Origin: Novosphingobium malaysiense
Lineage (GTDB): Bacteria; Pseudomonadota; Alphaproteobacteria; Sphingomonadales; Sphingomonadaceae
Direction of reading: 5' to 3'
Assembly: GCF_000802225.1 (NCBI RefSeq)
Contig: NZ_JTDI01000003.1
Coordinates: 1,054,001 to 1,118,000 of the forward strand
Length of the DNA stretch: 64,000 bases
The notes beneath the pieces were generated by a model. The model was not told where the DNA came from. It saw only the letters and a list, made by a program, of their open reading frames with translations, and did no database searches. The position numbers and the translations under genes are program-made. Positions within the stretch are counted from its first letter, which is position 1; the number at the start of each line of letters is the position of its first letter. This document shows, one piece after another, positions 7,673 to 17,767 of the stretch.

Positions 7673-9559
7673 ATGCCAGACACTTCCCCCCCAGCATTTC
7701 CCGATCCGCGCCGCCCCCTTTCCCGGCGCAAGGCCCTCAACCTCCTCGCCGCAGGAACCGCCGGCGTCGCTTTCGGCGGCCTCGCCCGTCCCTTGCTCGC
7801 ACCAGCGGGCGCTACCGCGAGCCCCGCCTCCAACCAGGCCGGCGCCGCCATGCTGGACGCCATCGCGTGGCGCCTGATGGAACATTCGCCGGGGCAGGCG
7901 ACAAGCCTCGGCGTGGATACCGGCCCGCACACATGGATGCGCTACCGCCTCGAAGACCGCTCGCCGGCGGGCATCCAGTCGCTCGCGGCAACATTGCGAG
8001 AGGATCTCTCCCGCATCGGGGCAGTCGACACCAGTGCCCTCGATCACTCTACCCGCACCAGTTTCGCCGTCGTGAAGAGCGCCTATTCGACCGCGCTAGA
8101 CGGCTTCGCCCAGCCCTATGGCGATGTCGCCGTCGGCGGCTGGCGCAACACGCCCTATGTCGTCATCCAGAACGTGGGGGCCTATCTCGATACCCCGCGC
8201 TTTCTCGATGCGGAGCACCCGGTGCACGATGCCGAGGATGCAGACGCCTACATCGCGCGCCTGGGCCAGATGGACGAGCAGCTCGACGGCGAGCTTGAAC
8301 GTATGCAGAGCGCCGCCGGACAGGGGCTTGTCCCCCCGGACTTCCTGCTCGAGCGCGCCATTGCCCAGATGACCAGCACCGTCGCCGATGCCCGCGAGGG
8401 CGGCGGCAGCATGGTCAAATCCCTGGTCAAGCGCACGCAGGACATTCCGGGCGACTGGGAAAGGCAGGCGCAGCAGATCGTCGCAAGCGAAGTGGTGCCG
8501 GCACTCGAACGCCAGCTTGCCGAACTCGAACGCCAGCGCGCTCTTGCCACCGGCGATCCCGGCATGCGCGAACGCCCGCATGGCAGCGCGTTCTACGACT
8601 GGGCGCTGCGCGCCAGCACGACAACCCGCGTTCCCGCCGAGGAAATCCACAAGATCGGCCGGGAACAGCTGGCCGAACTGCACGGCCGCATGGACCCGAT
8701 CCTCAAGAGCCTGGGCTATACGCAAGGGACCGTGGGCGAACGCATGACGGCGCTGGGCAAGGACCCGCGCTTCATGTTCCCCGAGGGCGATCCGGGGCGC
8801 AAGGAAATCCTCTCCTTCATCCAGCACCGGATCGACTGGATCCGCGCCCAGATGCCGCGGGCCTTCCGCACCCTCGTCCCCGGCAATGTCGAGGTTCGCC
8901 GCCTGCCCCTGTCCGAGGAACCCGGTGCGCCCACCGCCTACGGCGGCGCCGGTTCGAAGGACGGCACGATCCCCGGCAAGATGTGGATCAACCTGCGCAC
9001 CACCGACCTGCACCGCAAGTACGATCTGCCCACGCTGGTCCATCACGAAGCGATCCCCGGTCACGTGTGGCAGGGCGAATACGCCAACCGCCTGCCGCTG
9101 ATCCGCTCGATCCTCGCCTTCAACGCCTATTCGGAAGGCTGGGCGCTCTACGGCGAGCAACTGGCGGACGAACTCGGCGCCTATGAAGACAACCCGGTCG
9201 GTCGCCTCGGCTATCTGCAGTCGATCGCTTTCCGCGCCTGCCGCATGGTCGTGGACACCGGCCTGCATTCGAAGGGCTGGACGCGCGAACAGGCAGTGCG
9301 CTTCTTCATGGAGAAGAACGGCAATAAGCGCGAGGAAGTGGTCAACGAAGTGGACCGCTACTGCTCATGGCCCGGTCAGGCCTGCGGCTACAAGATGGGC
9401 CACAACCAGATCAACCGCCAGCGCCAGCGCGCCATCGCGGAACTCGGCCAGGCCTATGACCTGCGCGATTTCGACCAGGCGGTTGTCGACGGCGGCAATG
9501 TCCCGCTCGACGTGCTCGAAGGAAACATCAGCGCCTACATCGCGGCCACGAAGGCCTGA
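7673..9559 (+). CDS. DUF885 domain protein, Tat-exported putative metallohydrolase
   Basis: A 628-residue protein. The N-terminus has a twin-arginine signal (SRRKALNLLAAG, about residues 18-29) followed by a hydrophobic stretch and an alanine-rich cleavage region, so it should be exported folded to the periplasm. The body belongs to the DUF885 family, whose hallmark HEAIPGH (in LVHHEAIPGHVWQGEYA) resembles a HExxH zinc site. A conserved C-terminal block includes GYKMGHNQINRQRQRA. The family is often annotated as a peptidase-like or carboxypeptidase-related protein. The substrate is unknown. It stands alone, convergent with the small gene at 9616. Confidence 0.88.
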   Translation: MPDTSPPAFPDPRRPLSRRKALNLLAAGTAGVAFGGLARPLLAPAGATASPASNQAGAAMLDAIAWRLMEHSPGQATSLGVDTGPHTWMRYRLEDRSPAGIQSLAATLREDLSRIGAVDTSALDHSTRTSFAVVKSAYSTALDGFAQPYGDVAVGGWRNTPYVVIQNVGAYLDTPRFLDAEHPVHDAEDADAYIARLGQMDEQLDGELERMQSAAGQGLVPPDFLLERAIAQMTSTVADAREGGGSMVKSLVKRTQDIPGDWERQAQQIVASEVVPALERQLAELERQRALATGDPGMRERPHGSAFYDWALRASTTTRVPAEEIHKIGREQLAELHGRMDPILKSLGYTQGTVGERMTALGKDPRFMFPEGDPGRKEILSFIQHRIDWIRAQMPRAFRTLVPGNVEVRRLPLSEEPGAPTAYGGAGSKDGTIPGKMWINLRTTDLHRKYDLPTLVHHEAIPGHVWQGEYANRLPLIRSILAFNAYSEGWALYGEQLADELGAYEDNPVGRLGYLQSIAFRACRMVVDTGLHSKGWTREQAVRFFMEKNGNKREEVVNEVDRYCSWPGQACGYKMGHNQINRQRQRAIAELGQAYDLRDFDQAVVDGGNVPLDVLEGNISAYIAATKA

Positions 9560-9573
9560 ACAAGTCAGAGAGG

Positions 9574-9599
9574 CAGGGTCTCGCTACGGCGGGGCCCTG
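9574..9599. terminator. Hairpin between convergent genes
   Basis: An 11-bp stem (CAGGGTCTCGC with GCGGGGCCCTG, two G-T pairs in one strand) closes a 4-nt TACG loop, 15 nt after the DUF885 stop. There is no T-tract, so assignment as a terminator is tentative. Confidence 0.45.
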
Positions 9600-9615
9600 T
9601 CCAGCCCGGCTATGC

Positions 9616-9969
9616 TCAGGACTTGCCGAAGAATCCCTTCGCCATATCGGTGAGGTCGTCGACGGCGCTGCCGTCCCCGTCCCGGTCGAGCAGGGCCGTC
9701 ACTTTCGACGGGTCCGCGGCGATCTGATTGGCGAACTGCGAAAGCGAGCCCTCACCCCCGATCGCCGCGATGATCTGCTGGATCAGCGCCATGTCGAGCC
9801 CCGTCTTGCGCGCGGCAAGCTGCGCCGTGTCACCTTCCTGCTGATGGGCCACGCCGAGCGCGGCGATCGCCTTTTCCGCCATCGCCGGATCGATCCCGAG
9901 CTGACTGGCCAGATTGCCGACGTCCGCATGTTCGCTGACCTGGCCCAGAATACCGTCGAAAAGTCCCAT
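9616..9969 (-). CDS. DUF937-like small protein (YidB-like)
   Basis: A 117-residue protein starting MGLFDGILGQVSEHADVGN. Its alternating helices have a repeated short pattern (LASQLGIDPAMAEKAIAALG and related segments), ending with an acidic DRDGDGS segment. This resembles DUF937/YidB proteins, small cytoplasmic helical proteins of unknown role. The family match is by eye. The ATG at 9969 is supported by a GGAGAA-type site just upstream (complement of TTCTCC at 9978-9983). It lies downstream of pckA on the same strand but is separated from it by a strong terminator, so it probably has its own promoter. Confidence 0.75.
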   Translation of the reverse strand: MGLFDGILGQVSEHADVGNLASQLGIDPAMAEKAIAALGVAHQQEGDTAQLAARKTGLDMALIQQIIAAIGGEGSLSQFANQIAADPSKVTALLDRDGDGSAVDDLTDMAKGFFGKS

Positions 9970-10024
9970 CTGCGGTTTCTCCTTGAGGTGATCCGGACAC
10001 CATGCACCCGGTGCATGACAAAAC

Positions 10025-10058
10025 AAGGGGCCCCGGAACCATGATCCCGGAGCCCCTT
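10025..10058 (-). terminator. Rho-independent terminator of pckA
   Basis: On the minus strand a GC-rich stem (AAGGGGCTCCGG with CCGGGGCCCCTT) is followed by GTTTTGT, starting 25 nt after the pckA stop. The plus-strand side is also T-rich. Confidence 0.8.
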
Positions 10059-10082
10059 CGGTTGTTTTGCAGTGCCGGTCGG

Positions 10083-11684
<1,602 letters not shown>

Positions 11685-11925
11685 TGTAATCTCCTCCAAT
11701 AGATCGCTGCACCGGGCAGCCCAACCCGGCGAGCATATCCGAAATTCTCAATGCAAGAATCGGGTCGCGCATAATCTACCCCCTCTTTTCCGTCAAATTG
11801 AGTGCGATTAAAACCTACACCGAACGGATAGGAGCAATATGGGGCAAGTTTCGCCAGCGTTGTCAGGCTCAAAGCCAGGCGCTAGGCACGGCATTCGCAG
11901 CAGTGAAGGGAATGTCCGCTCGCTC

Positions 11926-12696
11926 ATGGTCGATGACCCGACGCCCCAGACCTCTCCCGAAGAGCCAAACGGCACTGCGGAATCGCGCCAGCAGACGATC
12001 GCGCTGGTCGACGACGATCGTAATATCCTCGCCACGGTATCGATCGGCCTGCAGGCGGAGGGTTTCGCCACGCGCGTCTATACCGATGGCGAGACCGCCC
12101 TGAAGGCGCTGCTCGAAAATCCGCCGGACCTTGCGATCTTCGACATCAAGATGCCGCGCATGGACGGCCTGCACCTGCTCAAGGCCCTGCGCGAGAAGTC
12201 CAGCCTGCCGGTGATCTTCCTGACGTCGAAGGACGAGGAGCCCGATGAGGCGCTGGGGCTCGCGATGGGCGCGGACGACTATATAACCAAGCCGTTCAGT
12301 CAGAGGCTGCTGGTCGCCCGCATCCGCGCCATCCTGCGCCGCAGCGACCTGCCTCGCGGCCCGACCGGCGAGACCGATCCGGCCGACCTGCCCGAACCGG
12401 TCGTGCGCGGCCGCCTCCGGCTCGACCCGGCACGCCACCAGGTAACATGGGACGATCGCCCGGTCTCGCTGACCGTCACAGAGTTCCTGATCCTGGAAGC
12501 CATGGCGATGCGTCCGGGCGTGGTCAAAAGCCGAAACCAGCTCATGGACGCGGCCTACAACGAAGACATCTACGTCGACGACCGGACCATAGACAGCCAC
12601 ATCAAGCGCCTGCGCCGCAAGTTCAGGGCCGTGGACCCCGATTTCAGCGCGATCGACACGCTCTATGGCGCCGGATACTCCTTCACCGATGGCTGA
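11926..12696 (+). CDS. chvI: Response regulator ChvI (OmpR family)
   Basis: A 256-residue two-domain regulator. The receiver has acidic residues in ALVDDDRN, the phospho-acceptor Asp at about residue 73 ([13 protein letters not shown]) and the switch lysine in DDYITKPF. The OmpR-type winged-helix domain ends in [17 protein letters not shown]. The ATG at 11926 is chosen. An ATG at 11839 would add 29 non-conserved residues. In alphaproteobacteria ChvI with ChvG controls envelope stress, acid response and central carbon genes. Here it heads the chvI-chvG-hprK-rapZ-EIIA-ptsH cluster and is divergent from pckA, a plausible target. Confidence 0.93.
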   Translation: MVDDPTPQTSPEEPNGTAESRQQTIALVDDDRNILATVSIGLQAEGFATRVYTDGETALKALLENPPDLAIFDIKMPRMDGLHLLKALREKSSLPVIFLTSKDEEPDEALGLAMGADDYITKPFSQRLLVARIRAILRRSDLPRGPTGETDPADLPEPVVRGRLRLDPARHQVTWDDRPVSLTVTEFLILEAMAMRPGVVKSRNQLMDAAYNEDIYVDDRTIDSHIKRLRRKFRAVDPDFSAIDTLYGAGYSFTDG

Positions 12697-14278
12697 CACG
12701 GCAAAGGCGGGGCCACGAAGAGGGCTCAGGACCGGGCTTGCCATGCGGCTCGGCCTGCCCTGGCGCGTATCGCTCACTGCGCGCATCCTCGCGGTCAACA
12801 TCATAGCCCTGGCGCTGTTGGCGGGAAGCCTGTTCTACATCGACAGCTACCGCCGCGAACTGCTCGCCGAACGATACAGGCTGGCGAAATCGGAGGCCGA
12901 CATTACCGCCGCCGCGCTTGCCGGCGAACGCGGCAGCAGCCGGAGAGAGTTGATCATCCGCATCGCCTCGGAGCAGGACCTGCGGCTGCGCCTGTTCGGT
13001 CCGCAGGGAAACCTCGTCGCCGACAGCTTCAAGCTCGGACCGCCCTCCTATCGGCTTGTCGATCCCGCCACCGAACCCTGGTACCAGGACGCCGCCCGGA
13101 TACTCGACCGGGGCATGAATTTCCTGCTCGGGGCCCCGGAAATTCCCGCCTATCACGATCCGCAGGATACCAGCGTCAGGGCCTGGCCCGAACTGGCGAA
13201 CGCCCTGGCCCGGGGAACGACACTGGTAACCCACAAGGCGGCCCCGGACCAGACCCCGGTGATCATCGCCGCCACCCCGGTCGGACAGGACGGATCGGGA
13301 TTGCTGGTGACCCGCAATGCGCGCGACATCACCGAAAACGTGCGCATGGCCCGCCAGACCCTGGCGATCATCGTCGGTGCCGCGCTGGTGGTGTCGATCC
13401 TGCTTTCGCTGTTCCTGGCCCGCACGATCGTCGAGCCGCTGCGCAGGATCGTGCGCGCCGCCGTGCGCGTGCGGCTGGGGCGCGACCGCAGCGTGGTCGT
13501 TCCGCGGCTTCCCGAGCGTCGCGATGAAATCGGTCTGCTGGCCCGCGCGGTGTCCGACATGAGCGGAGCGCTGCGCCAACGGATCGATGCCGTCGAAAGC
13601 TTCGCCGCCGACGTCGCGCACGAACTCAAGAACCCCCTGACCTCGCTGCGCAGCGCGCTCGAGAGTCTCGACCGGGTGGAGAAACCGGACCTGCGCCGCC
13701 AGTTGATCGGCATCGCCAAGGACGATGTCCGCCGCATCGACTTCCTCGTCACCGAGATCGCCGACGCCAGCCGGATCGACGCCCAGCTCAGCCGCACCAC
13801 CTTCGAGCCCGTCGACATGCTGCGCCTCGTCCAGGCCCTCGTCAGCGAGCGCGACCATCGCGGCGTCAACGGCAATTGCCCCATCGCGATCGTTCGCGAA
13901 GGCAGCGGCGCGCTCGTCGTGCCCGGCGATCCGGCCCGCCTCGAAAGGGTCTTGCAGAACCTTCTCGACAACGCGGTATCGTTTTCGCCCGAAGGCAGCC
14001 CCATCGAGGTCAATCTCGCTTCGGACGGCGAGCGGGTGCGGATTGCCGTATCCGACCGCGGCCCCGGCATTCCCGAAAGCGCGCGCGAAAGCATTTTCGA
14101 ACGGTTCCACTCGCTGCGCCCCTCGCGCGAGGAGTTCGGCAAGCATTCGGGCCTCGGCCTCGCCATTGCGCGGACCATCGTCGAGGCGCACTTCGGAAAG
14201 CTTTTCGCAACCGATCGGACCGACGGCGCTGCCGGCGCCCGCCTCGTCTTGTCCCTGCCCGTCTGGCAGGACGAATGA
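12689..14278 (+). CDS. chvG: Sensor histidine kinase ChvG
   Basis: A membrane histidine kinase of 529 residues. In order: TM1 (about residues 32-50), a periplasmic sensor region of about 180 residues, TM2, a HAMP segment ([15 protein letters not shown]), the phospho-acceptor His in [20 protein letters not shown], an N box ([14 protein letters not shown]), a G1 box (VSDRGPGIP) and a G2 box (KHSGLGLAI). It overlaps chvI by eight bases at its ATG (12689), so the pair is translationally coupled. ChvG in relatives senses acid or envelope state and phosphorylates ChvI. Confidence 0.93.
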   Translation: MADTAKAGPRRGLRTGLAMRLGLPWRVSLTARILAVNIIALALLAGSLFYIDSYRRELLAERYRLAKSEADITAAALAGERGSSRRELIIRIASEQDLRLRLFGPQGNLVADSFKLGPPSYRLVDPATEPWYQDAARILDRGMNFLLGAPEIPAYHDPQDTSVRAWPELANALARGTTLVTHKAAPDQTPVIIAATPVGQDGSGLLVTRNARDITENVRMARQTLAIIVGAALVVSILLSLFLARTIVEPLRRIVRAAVRVRLGRDRSVVVPRLPERRDEIGLLARAVSDMSGALRQRIDAVESFAADVAHELKNPLTSLRSALESLDRVEKPDLRRQLIGIAKDDVRRIDFLVTEIADASRIDAQLSRTTFEPVDMLRLVQALVSERDHRGVNGNCPIAIVREGSGALVVPGDPARLERVLQNLLDNAVSFSPEGSPIEVNLASDGERVRIAVSDRGPGIPESARESIFERFHSLRPSREEFGKHSGLGLAIARTIVEAHFGKLFATDRTDGAAGARLVLSLPVWQDE

Positions 14279-14712
14279 TGGCATCACCCAAACCCAGATC
14301 CCGGCAGGCCGGGTGCATCGCCATTGCCGGGCGCGGCGTGCTGATCGAGGGCCCGCCCGGCACCGGCAAGTCCAGCCTGGCCTTGGCCCTGATCGATCGC
14401 GGCGCCGAACTGGTGGGAGACGACAGTGTGGAACTGTCCCTCCGCGCCGGCCGGCTGATCGCCTCGCCCCACCCCAACACGCGGGGCCTCCTGGAAGTGC
14501 GCAACCTCGGGCTGCTGCCCTTTCCCTGTCGGGGCGAGGTTCCCGTCGCCCTGATCATAATCCTCGACGAGGCAGCCCCGCGCTACATCGAAGCGGCCGA
14601 GATGGCCGAGATCGAAGGCATCGCCCTGCCCCGCGTGCGGCTTCGACCACAGGACCACCCGCCGGCGATCAAGGTCGAACTGGCTCTTCGCCACTACGGC
14701 TTGCAATTCTGA
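14275..14712 (+). CDS. hprK: HPr kinase/phosphorylase, short alphaproteobacterial form
   Basis: A 145-residue protein made only of the C-terminal kinase domain of HprK, as is normal in alphaproteobacteria. The P-loop is GPPGTGKSSLA (about residues 26-36), the catalytic Asp-rich block is LVGDDSVEL, and the later motif LRPQDHPPAIKVE corresponds to the K3 region. It phosphorylates and dephosphorylates HPr on serine. The ATG at 14275 overlaps the chvG stop by four bases. Its target ptsH is three genes downstream, which fits a regulatory PTS rather than a sugar-transport PTS. Confidence 0.92.
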   Translation: MMASPKPRSRQAGCIAIAGRGVLIEGPPGTGKSSLALALIDRGAELVGDDSVELSLRAGRLIASPHPNTRGLLEVRNLGLLPFPCRGEVPVALIIILDEAAPRYIEAAEMAEIEGIALPRVRLRPQDHPPAIKVELALRHYGLQF

Positions 14713-14760
14713 AAGCCCCCCCCTTTTCTTTCTGCTGCGGCAAGAGCAAACAGGCGCGCA

Positions 14761-15705
14761 ATGCAGGATGAAACAGGAAATCCGGACAAGGGAGCGCCCC
14801 GGCAACGCGTATTGCTCGTCACCGGCATGCTGGGCGCGGGAAAAACCACGGCGCTGCGCGTGCTGGAAGACCTGGGCTGGGAAATCGTCGACAACTTTCC
14901 GATCCGATTGCTCGACGGCCTTCTGGAAAGCACGCCGAGCGCCGATCACGGAGGGGCCGCGCCGCTTGCGATCGGATTCGATTCCCGCACCCGCGGCTTC
15001 GATCCCACGCGCGTCATCTCGCAGGTCAAGGCGCTGGAGGGGCGCGAGGACATCGAACTCAATACCCTCTTCCTCGACTGTTCCAGCCAGGAACTGGAGC
15101 GCCGCTACAACGAAACCCGGCGCCGCCACGCCCTCGCGTCGGACACACCGGTCGCGACGGGCATCCGTGCCGAGCGCGAAATGCTGGCGCCGCTGCGCCG
15201 CTGGGCCGAGTTGCTGATCGATACGAGCGGCTATACCTCCAACGATCTGCAGCGCGTGATTCGCGAGCGCTTCGCACCTGCAACCGGCGAGGCGATGACC
15301 GTTACGGTATCGAGTTTCGGGTTCTCGCGGGGCATGCCCCCGGTCGCCGATCTCGTGTTCGATATGCGTTTTCTCGACAACCCGCACTGGGACCCGACAT
15401 TGCGTCCACAGACAGGTCAGGACCCGGACGTGGGCGACTATATCCGCAAGGATCCTGCTTTCGACGAAGCATTTACGCGGATTCGCGACCTGCTGTTGCT
15501 GCTGCTTCCGCGCTATCGCGCGCAGGGCAAGGCCTATGTTCACATCGCCTTCGGTTGTACCGGAGGAAGACACCGTTCGGTTTTCACCGCCGAGCAAGTC
15601 GCGCTGGCCTTGCGCGAGGAAGGATTTTCGCCCACATTGCTGCACCGCAACCTGGGCTCGCGAGCAGCCGATCTTCTGGAAGGGGGTCTGCGGCGTGAAA
15701 AATGA
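14761..15705 (+). CDS. rapZ: RNase adapter protein RapZ
   Basis: A 314-residue P-loop protein. The nucleotide site is LVTGMLGAGKTTALR (about residues 19-33), the central part carries GFDSRTRGF, and the conserved C-terminal domain shows VHIAFGCTGGRHRSVF. In gammaproteobacteria RapZ binds glucosamine-6-phosphate and directs RNase E to the GlmZ/GlmY sRNAs. In alphaproteobacteria the role is not well defined, but its constant location between hprK and the EIIA gene argues for a link with the PTS. The frame starts 48 nt after hprK, within the same transcription unit. Confidence 0.92.
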   Translation: MQDETGNPDKGAPRQRVLLVTGMLGAGKTTALRVLEDLGWEIVDNFPIRLLDGLLESTPSADHGGAAPLAIGFDSRTRGFDPTRVISQVKALEGREDIELNTLFLDCSSQELERRYNETRRRHALASDTPVATGIRAEREMLAPLRRWAELLIDTSGYTSNDLQRVIRERFAPATGEAMTVTVSSFGFSRGMPPVADLVFDMRFLDNPHWDPTLRPQTGQDPDVGDYIRKDPAFDEAFTRIRDLLLLLLPRYRAQGKAYVHIAFGCTGGRHRSVFTAEQVALALREEGFSPTLLHRNLGSRAADLLEGGLRREK

Positions 15706-15753
15706 ATTCAAATCCCGGGTGCAGTCGCAGGAATTTCGGAGCGCTCCCCAAAA

Positions 15754-16159
15754 ATGATCGGTATGATTCTGGTCACGCACGGCAATCTTGCCGAAGAATT
15801 CGTTCACGCCATGGAACACGTGGTCGGTGATCAGGCCGACGTGGCCACCGTCTGTATCGGCCCCAACGACGACATGGAACGCCGCCGCAGCGAGATCGCC
15901 GAGGCCATCTCCGCGCGTCGACAGCGGCGCCGGCGTCATCATCCTGACCGACCTTTTCGGCGGCACGCCTTCCAACCTCGCCATCTCGCTGATGCAGGCC
16001 GGCAAGGTCGAAGTGATCGCCGGAATCAACCTTCCCATGCTGATCAGGCTTGCCAAGGCGCGGGAATGCATGTCTGTTCGCGATGCGGCAGCCGCTGCGC
16101 GCGATGCTGGACGCAACTACATAACGATTGCCAGCGAGTACCTGGGACAGGATGCATGA
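15754..16159 (+). pseudogene. PTS EIIA component (mannose/fructose type), apparently frameshifted
   Basis: The first half encodes an EIIA-Man domain (MIGMILVTHGNLAEEF, phospho-His at about residue 10) up to the IAEAISA segment near 15915. The rest of the same protein (VDSGAGVIILTDLFGGTPSN through IASEYLGQDA) continues in the next frame to a TGA at 16157-16159. One extra base around 15915-15918 (GCGCGTCGAC) explains this. Deleting it restores a normal protein of about 134 residues. Without the shift, the first frame runs on without a stop and joins ptsH in frame. It could be a sequencing error, a real loss or recoding. The syntenic position between rapZ and ptsH is standard. Confidence 0.85.
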
Positions 16160-16434
16160 TCGATTGCCGTGATGCGGTTCTCATCGTCAACAAACGTGGG
16201 CTTCATGCCCGGGCCAGCGCCAAGTTCGTCAACCATGTCGCCGAATTGCCGGGCAGCGTCTCGGTCACCGTAGCCAAGGACGGAGCCTCCGCAGCGGGAA
16301 GTTCTATCCTGGGCCTGATGATGCTGGGCGCGGCGAAGGGTGACACCATCGAGATCTCCTGCTCCGGCGATGGCGCGGAAGCCGCGCTGGCTTCGCTGAC
16401 GAAGCTTGTCCGCGAAGGCTTCGGCGAAGAGTAG
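16156..16434 (+). CDS. ptsH: Phosphocarrier protein HPr
   Basis: A 92-residue HPr. The EI-dependent phosphorylation site is His17 in KRGLHARASAKF, and the regulatory serine is Ser49 or Ser50 in AAGSSILGLMML, the target of HprK. Its ATG overlaps the EIIA stop by four bases (ATGA). EI (ptsP) is not in this window. In alphaproteobacteria this set forms the nitrogen-type or incomplete PTS that reports carbon/nitrogen state instead of importing sugars. The methyltransferase gene follows after five bases and may be on the same transcript. Confidence 0.95.
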   Translation: MIDCRDAVLIVNKRGLHARASAKFVNHVAELPGSVSVTVAKDGASAAGSSILGLMMLGAAKGDTIEISCSGDGAEAALASLTKLVREGFGEE

Positions 16435-16439
16435 AGACC

Positions 16440-17249
16440 TTGGCTTCACGCCGTACCATCACCGGTTTTTCCAATCCGCTGGTCAAGTTCCTGCGCTCCT
16501 TGCGGGACAAGAAACACCGCAAGCGCGAAAAGCGCTTCCTGGCAGAGGGGCTACGGCTGCTGACCGATGCCCGCGAATGCGGCAAGGTGCCCGAGATCCT
16601 CGTCATGGCGACCGGCCGCGAAGCGCACCCGCTGCTCGATGCGCTCGAAGCGGCAGTCGAAAAGGCCGGCGGCGAGATCGTCGAAATGGACGTGGACATC
16701 CTCGCCAAGGTGACCGGCAAGGACAATCCACAGGCCGTCGCCGGGGTCTTCGCTGAATTCGACACGCGGCTCTCGACGATAGACCGCGATGCCGCGCCGA
16801 TCTGGCTCGTGGCCCAGGCACTGCGCGATCCGGGAAACCTGGGCACCATGCTGCGCACCGGCGATGCCGTCGGCGCCGGCGGCCTGATCCTGATCGACGA
16901 CTGCGCCGATCCCTTCTCGGTCGAAGCCGTGCGCGCCTCCATGGGTGCGATCTTCACGCAGAAGCTGGCAACGGCGCGCTGGGAGGAATTCCTCCCTTGG
17001 CTGCGCTCCGGGTCCGGCCAGCTCGTTGCCGCCTCGCTGCGCGATTCCACAGACTATCGCACCGCACCTTATGCCGCACCCTGCTTCCTCATGGTGGGCA
17101 ACGAATCCCAGGGCTTGCCCGCTGCCTACGAGGAGGCCTGCGACCTGCGCGTCACCATGCCGATGCTCGGCCGCGCCGACAGCCTCAATGCCGCCGTGGC
17201 GGGTGCCGTGCTGGCCTATGAGGCGCTGGCGCATTTGCGCGAGGTTTGA
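16440..17249 (+). CDS. TrmH/SpoU family RNA 2'-O-methyltransferase
   Basis: A 269-residue SPOUT methyltransferase. The N-terminal substrate-binding part is rich in basic residues (LRDKKHRKREKRFLAEG, L30e/L7Ae-like). The C-terminal knot holds the three family motifs: LRDPGNLGTMLRTGDAVGA, LMVGNESQGLP, and MPMLGRADSLNAAVAGAVL. It methylates the 2'-OH of a ribose in rRNA or tRNA with SAM. The exact nucleotide cannot be read from sequence. It starts five bases after ptsH, so read-through from the PTS operon is likely. The start codon is TTG (16440), with a possible upstream site in GAAGAG. Confidence 0.88.
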   Translation: MASRRTITGFSNPLVKFLRSLRDKKHRKREKRFLAEGLRLLTDARECGKVPEILVMATGREAHPLLDALEAAVEKAGGEIVEMDVDILAKVTGKDNPQAVAGVFAEFDTRLSTIDRDAAPIWLVAQALRDPGNLGTMLRTGDAVGAGGLILIDDCADPFSVEAVRASMGAIFTQKLATARWEEFLPWLRSGSGQLVAASLRDSTDYRTAPYAAPCFLMVGNESQGLPAAYEEACDLRVTMPMLGRADSLNAAVAGAVLAYEALAHLREV

Positions 17250-17341
17250 AAACCGGCGAAGGCCCGCGGCGGTCCTCGATCCACTTGCCCCCGCCTCCGT
17301 TCACCAGACCCTAATATGTCCCATGGCAATGTGGCGAGGTC

Positions 17342-17761
17342 ATGCGGCGACTCGCTCTCTTCCTCTGGTTCCCGGCCCTTCTCGCCGGATGCTCCGATGG
17401 CGGCGACCGTTCGCATCTGGCACACACGATCTGGCGCTTCGAGCGGATCGACGGGCAGCAGCCGACGTCCAGCGACGCGCAGATCACGTTCGACAAGAGC
17501 AACATCGGCGTGCTGGTCGGCTGCAACCGGCTTGGCGGCCCCTGGCGCGTCGACGAGAACCGGCTTTTCGCGGGCCCCCTCGACCAGAACGAGATCGACT
17601 GCACCGATCCTGCCTGGCAGCAGGAACGCGCCGTCGGCGCCCTGCTCGTCGCCACCCCGCGCATGAGCGTGGATGGCGACCGGATGACCCTGCAATCGAG
17701 CGGGCACACCGCCGAACTGGTCCGCGTCGAGGGCAAGAAGGAAGGCCGCAAGGGCGGCTGA
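17342..17761 (+). CDS. Lipoprotein with META (DUF306)-like domain
   Basis: A 139-residue putative lipoprotein. The signal peptide MRRLALFLWFPALLAGC ends in a lipobox (LAGC, Cys17). The mature part has the features of a META/HslJ-type domain: TIWRFERIDGQ, a GCNRLGGPWRVDENRL block and a later paired Cys in NEIDCTDPAWQQE. The family is found in envelope stress proteins, and the molecular role is unknown. It is not coupled to neighbours: 92 nt separate it from the methyltransferase gene, and it converges on rmuC with six bases between the ends. Confidence 0.75.
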   Translation: MRRLALFLWFPALLAGCSDGGDRSHLAHTIWRFERIDGQQPTSSDAQITFDKSNIGVLVGCNRLGGPWRVDENRLFAGPLDQNEIDCTDPAWQQERAVGALLVATPRMSVDGDRMTLQSSGHTAELVRVEGKKEGRKGG

Positions 17762-17767
17762 TTTCGC

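Noticed and set aside
14713..14760. C-run followed by T-run after hprK as terminator
   Set aside because: No stem precedes the T-rich part, and rapZ follows in the same conserved operon.
15754..16434. A genuine EIIA-HPr fusion protein
   Set aside because: The middle of the joined frame is nonsense (Arg-rich), the true EIIA second half is in the other frame, and ptsH has its own start overlapping the EIIA stop.
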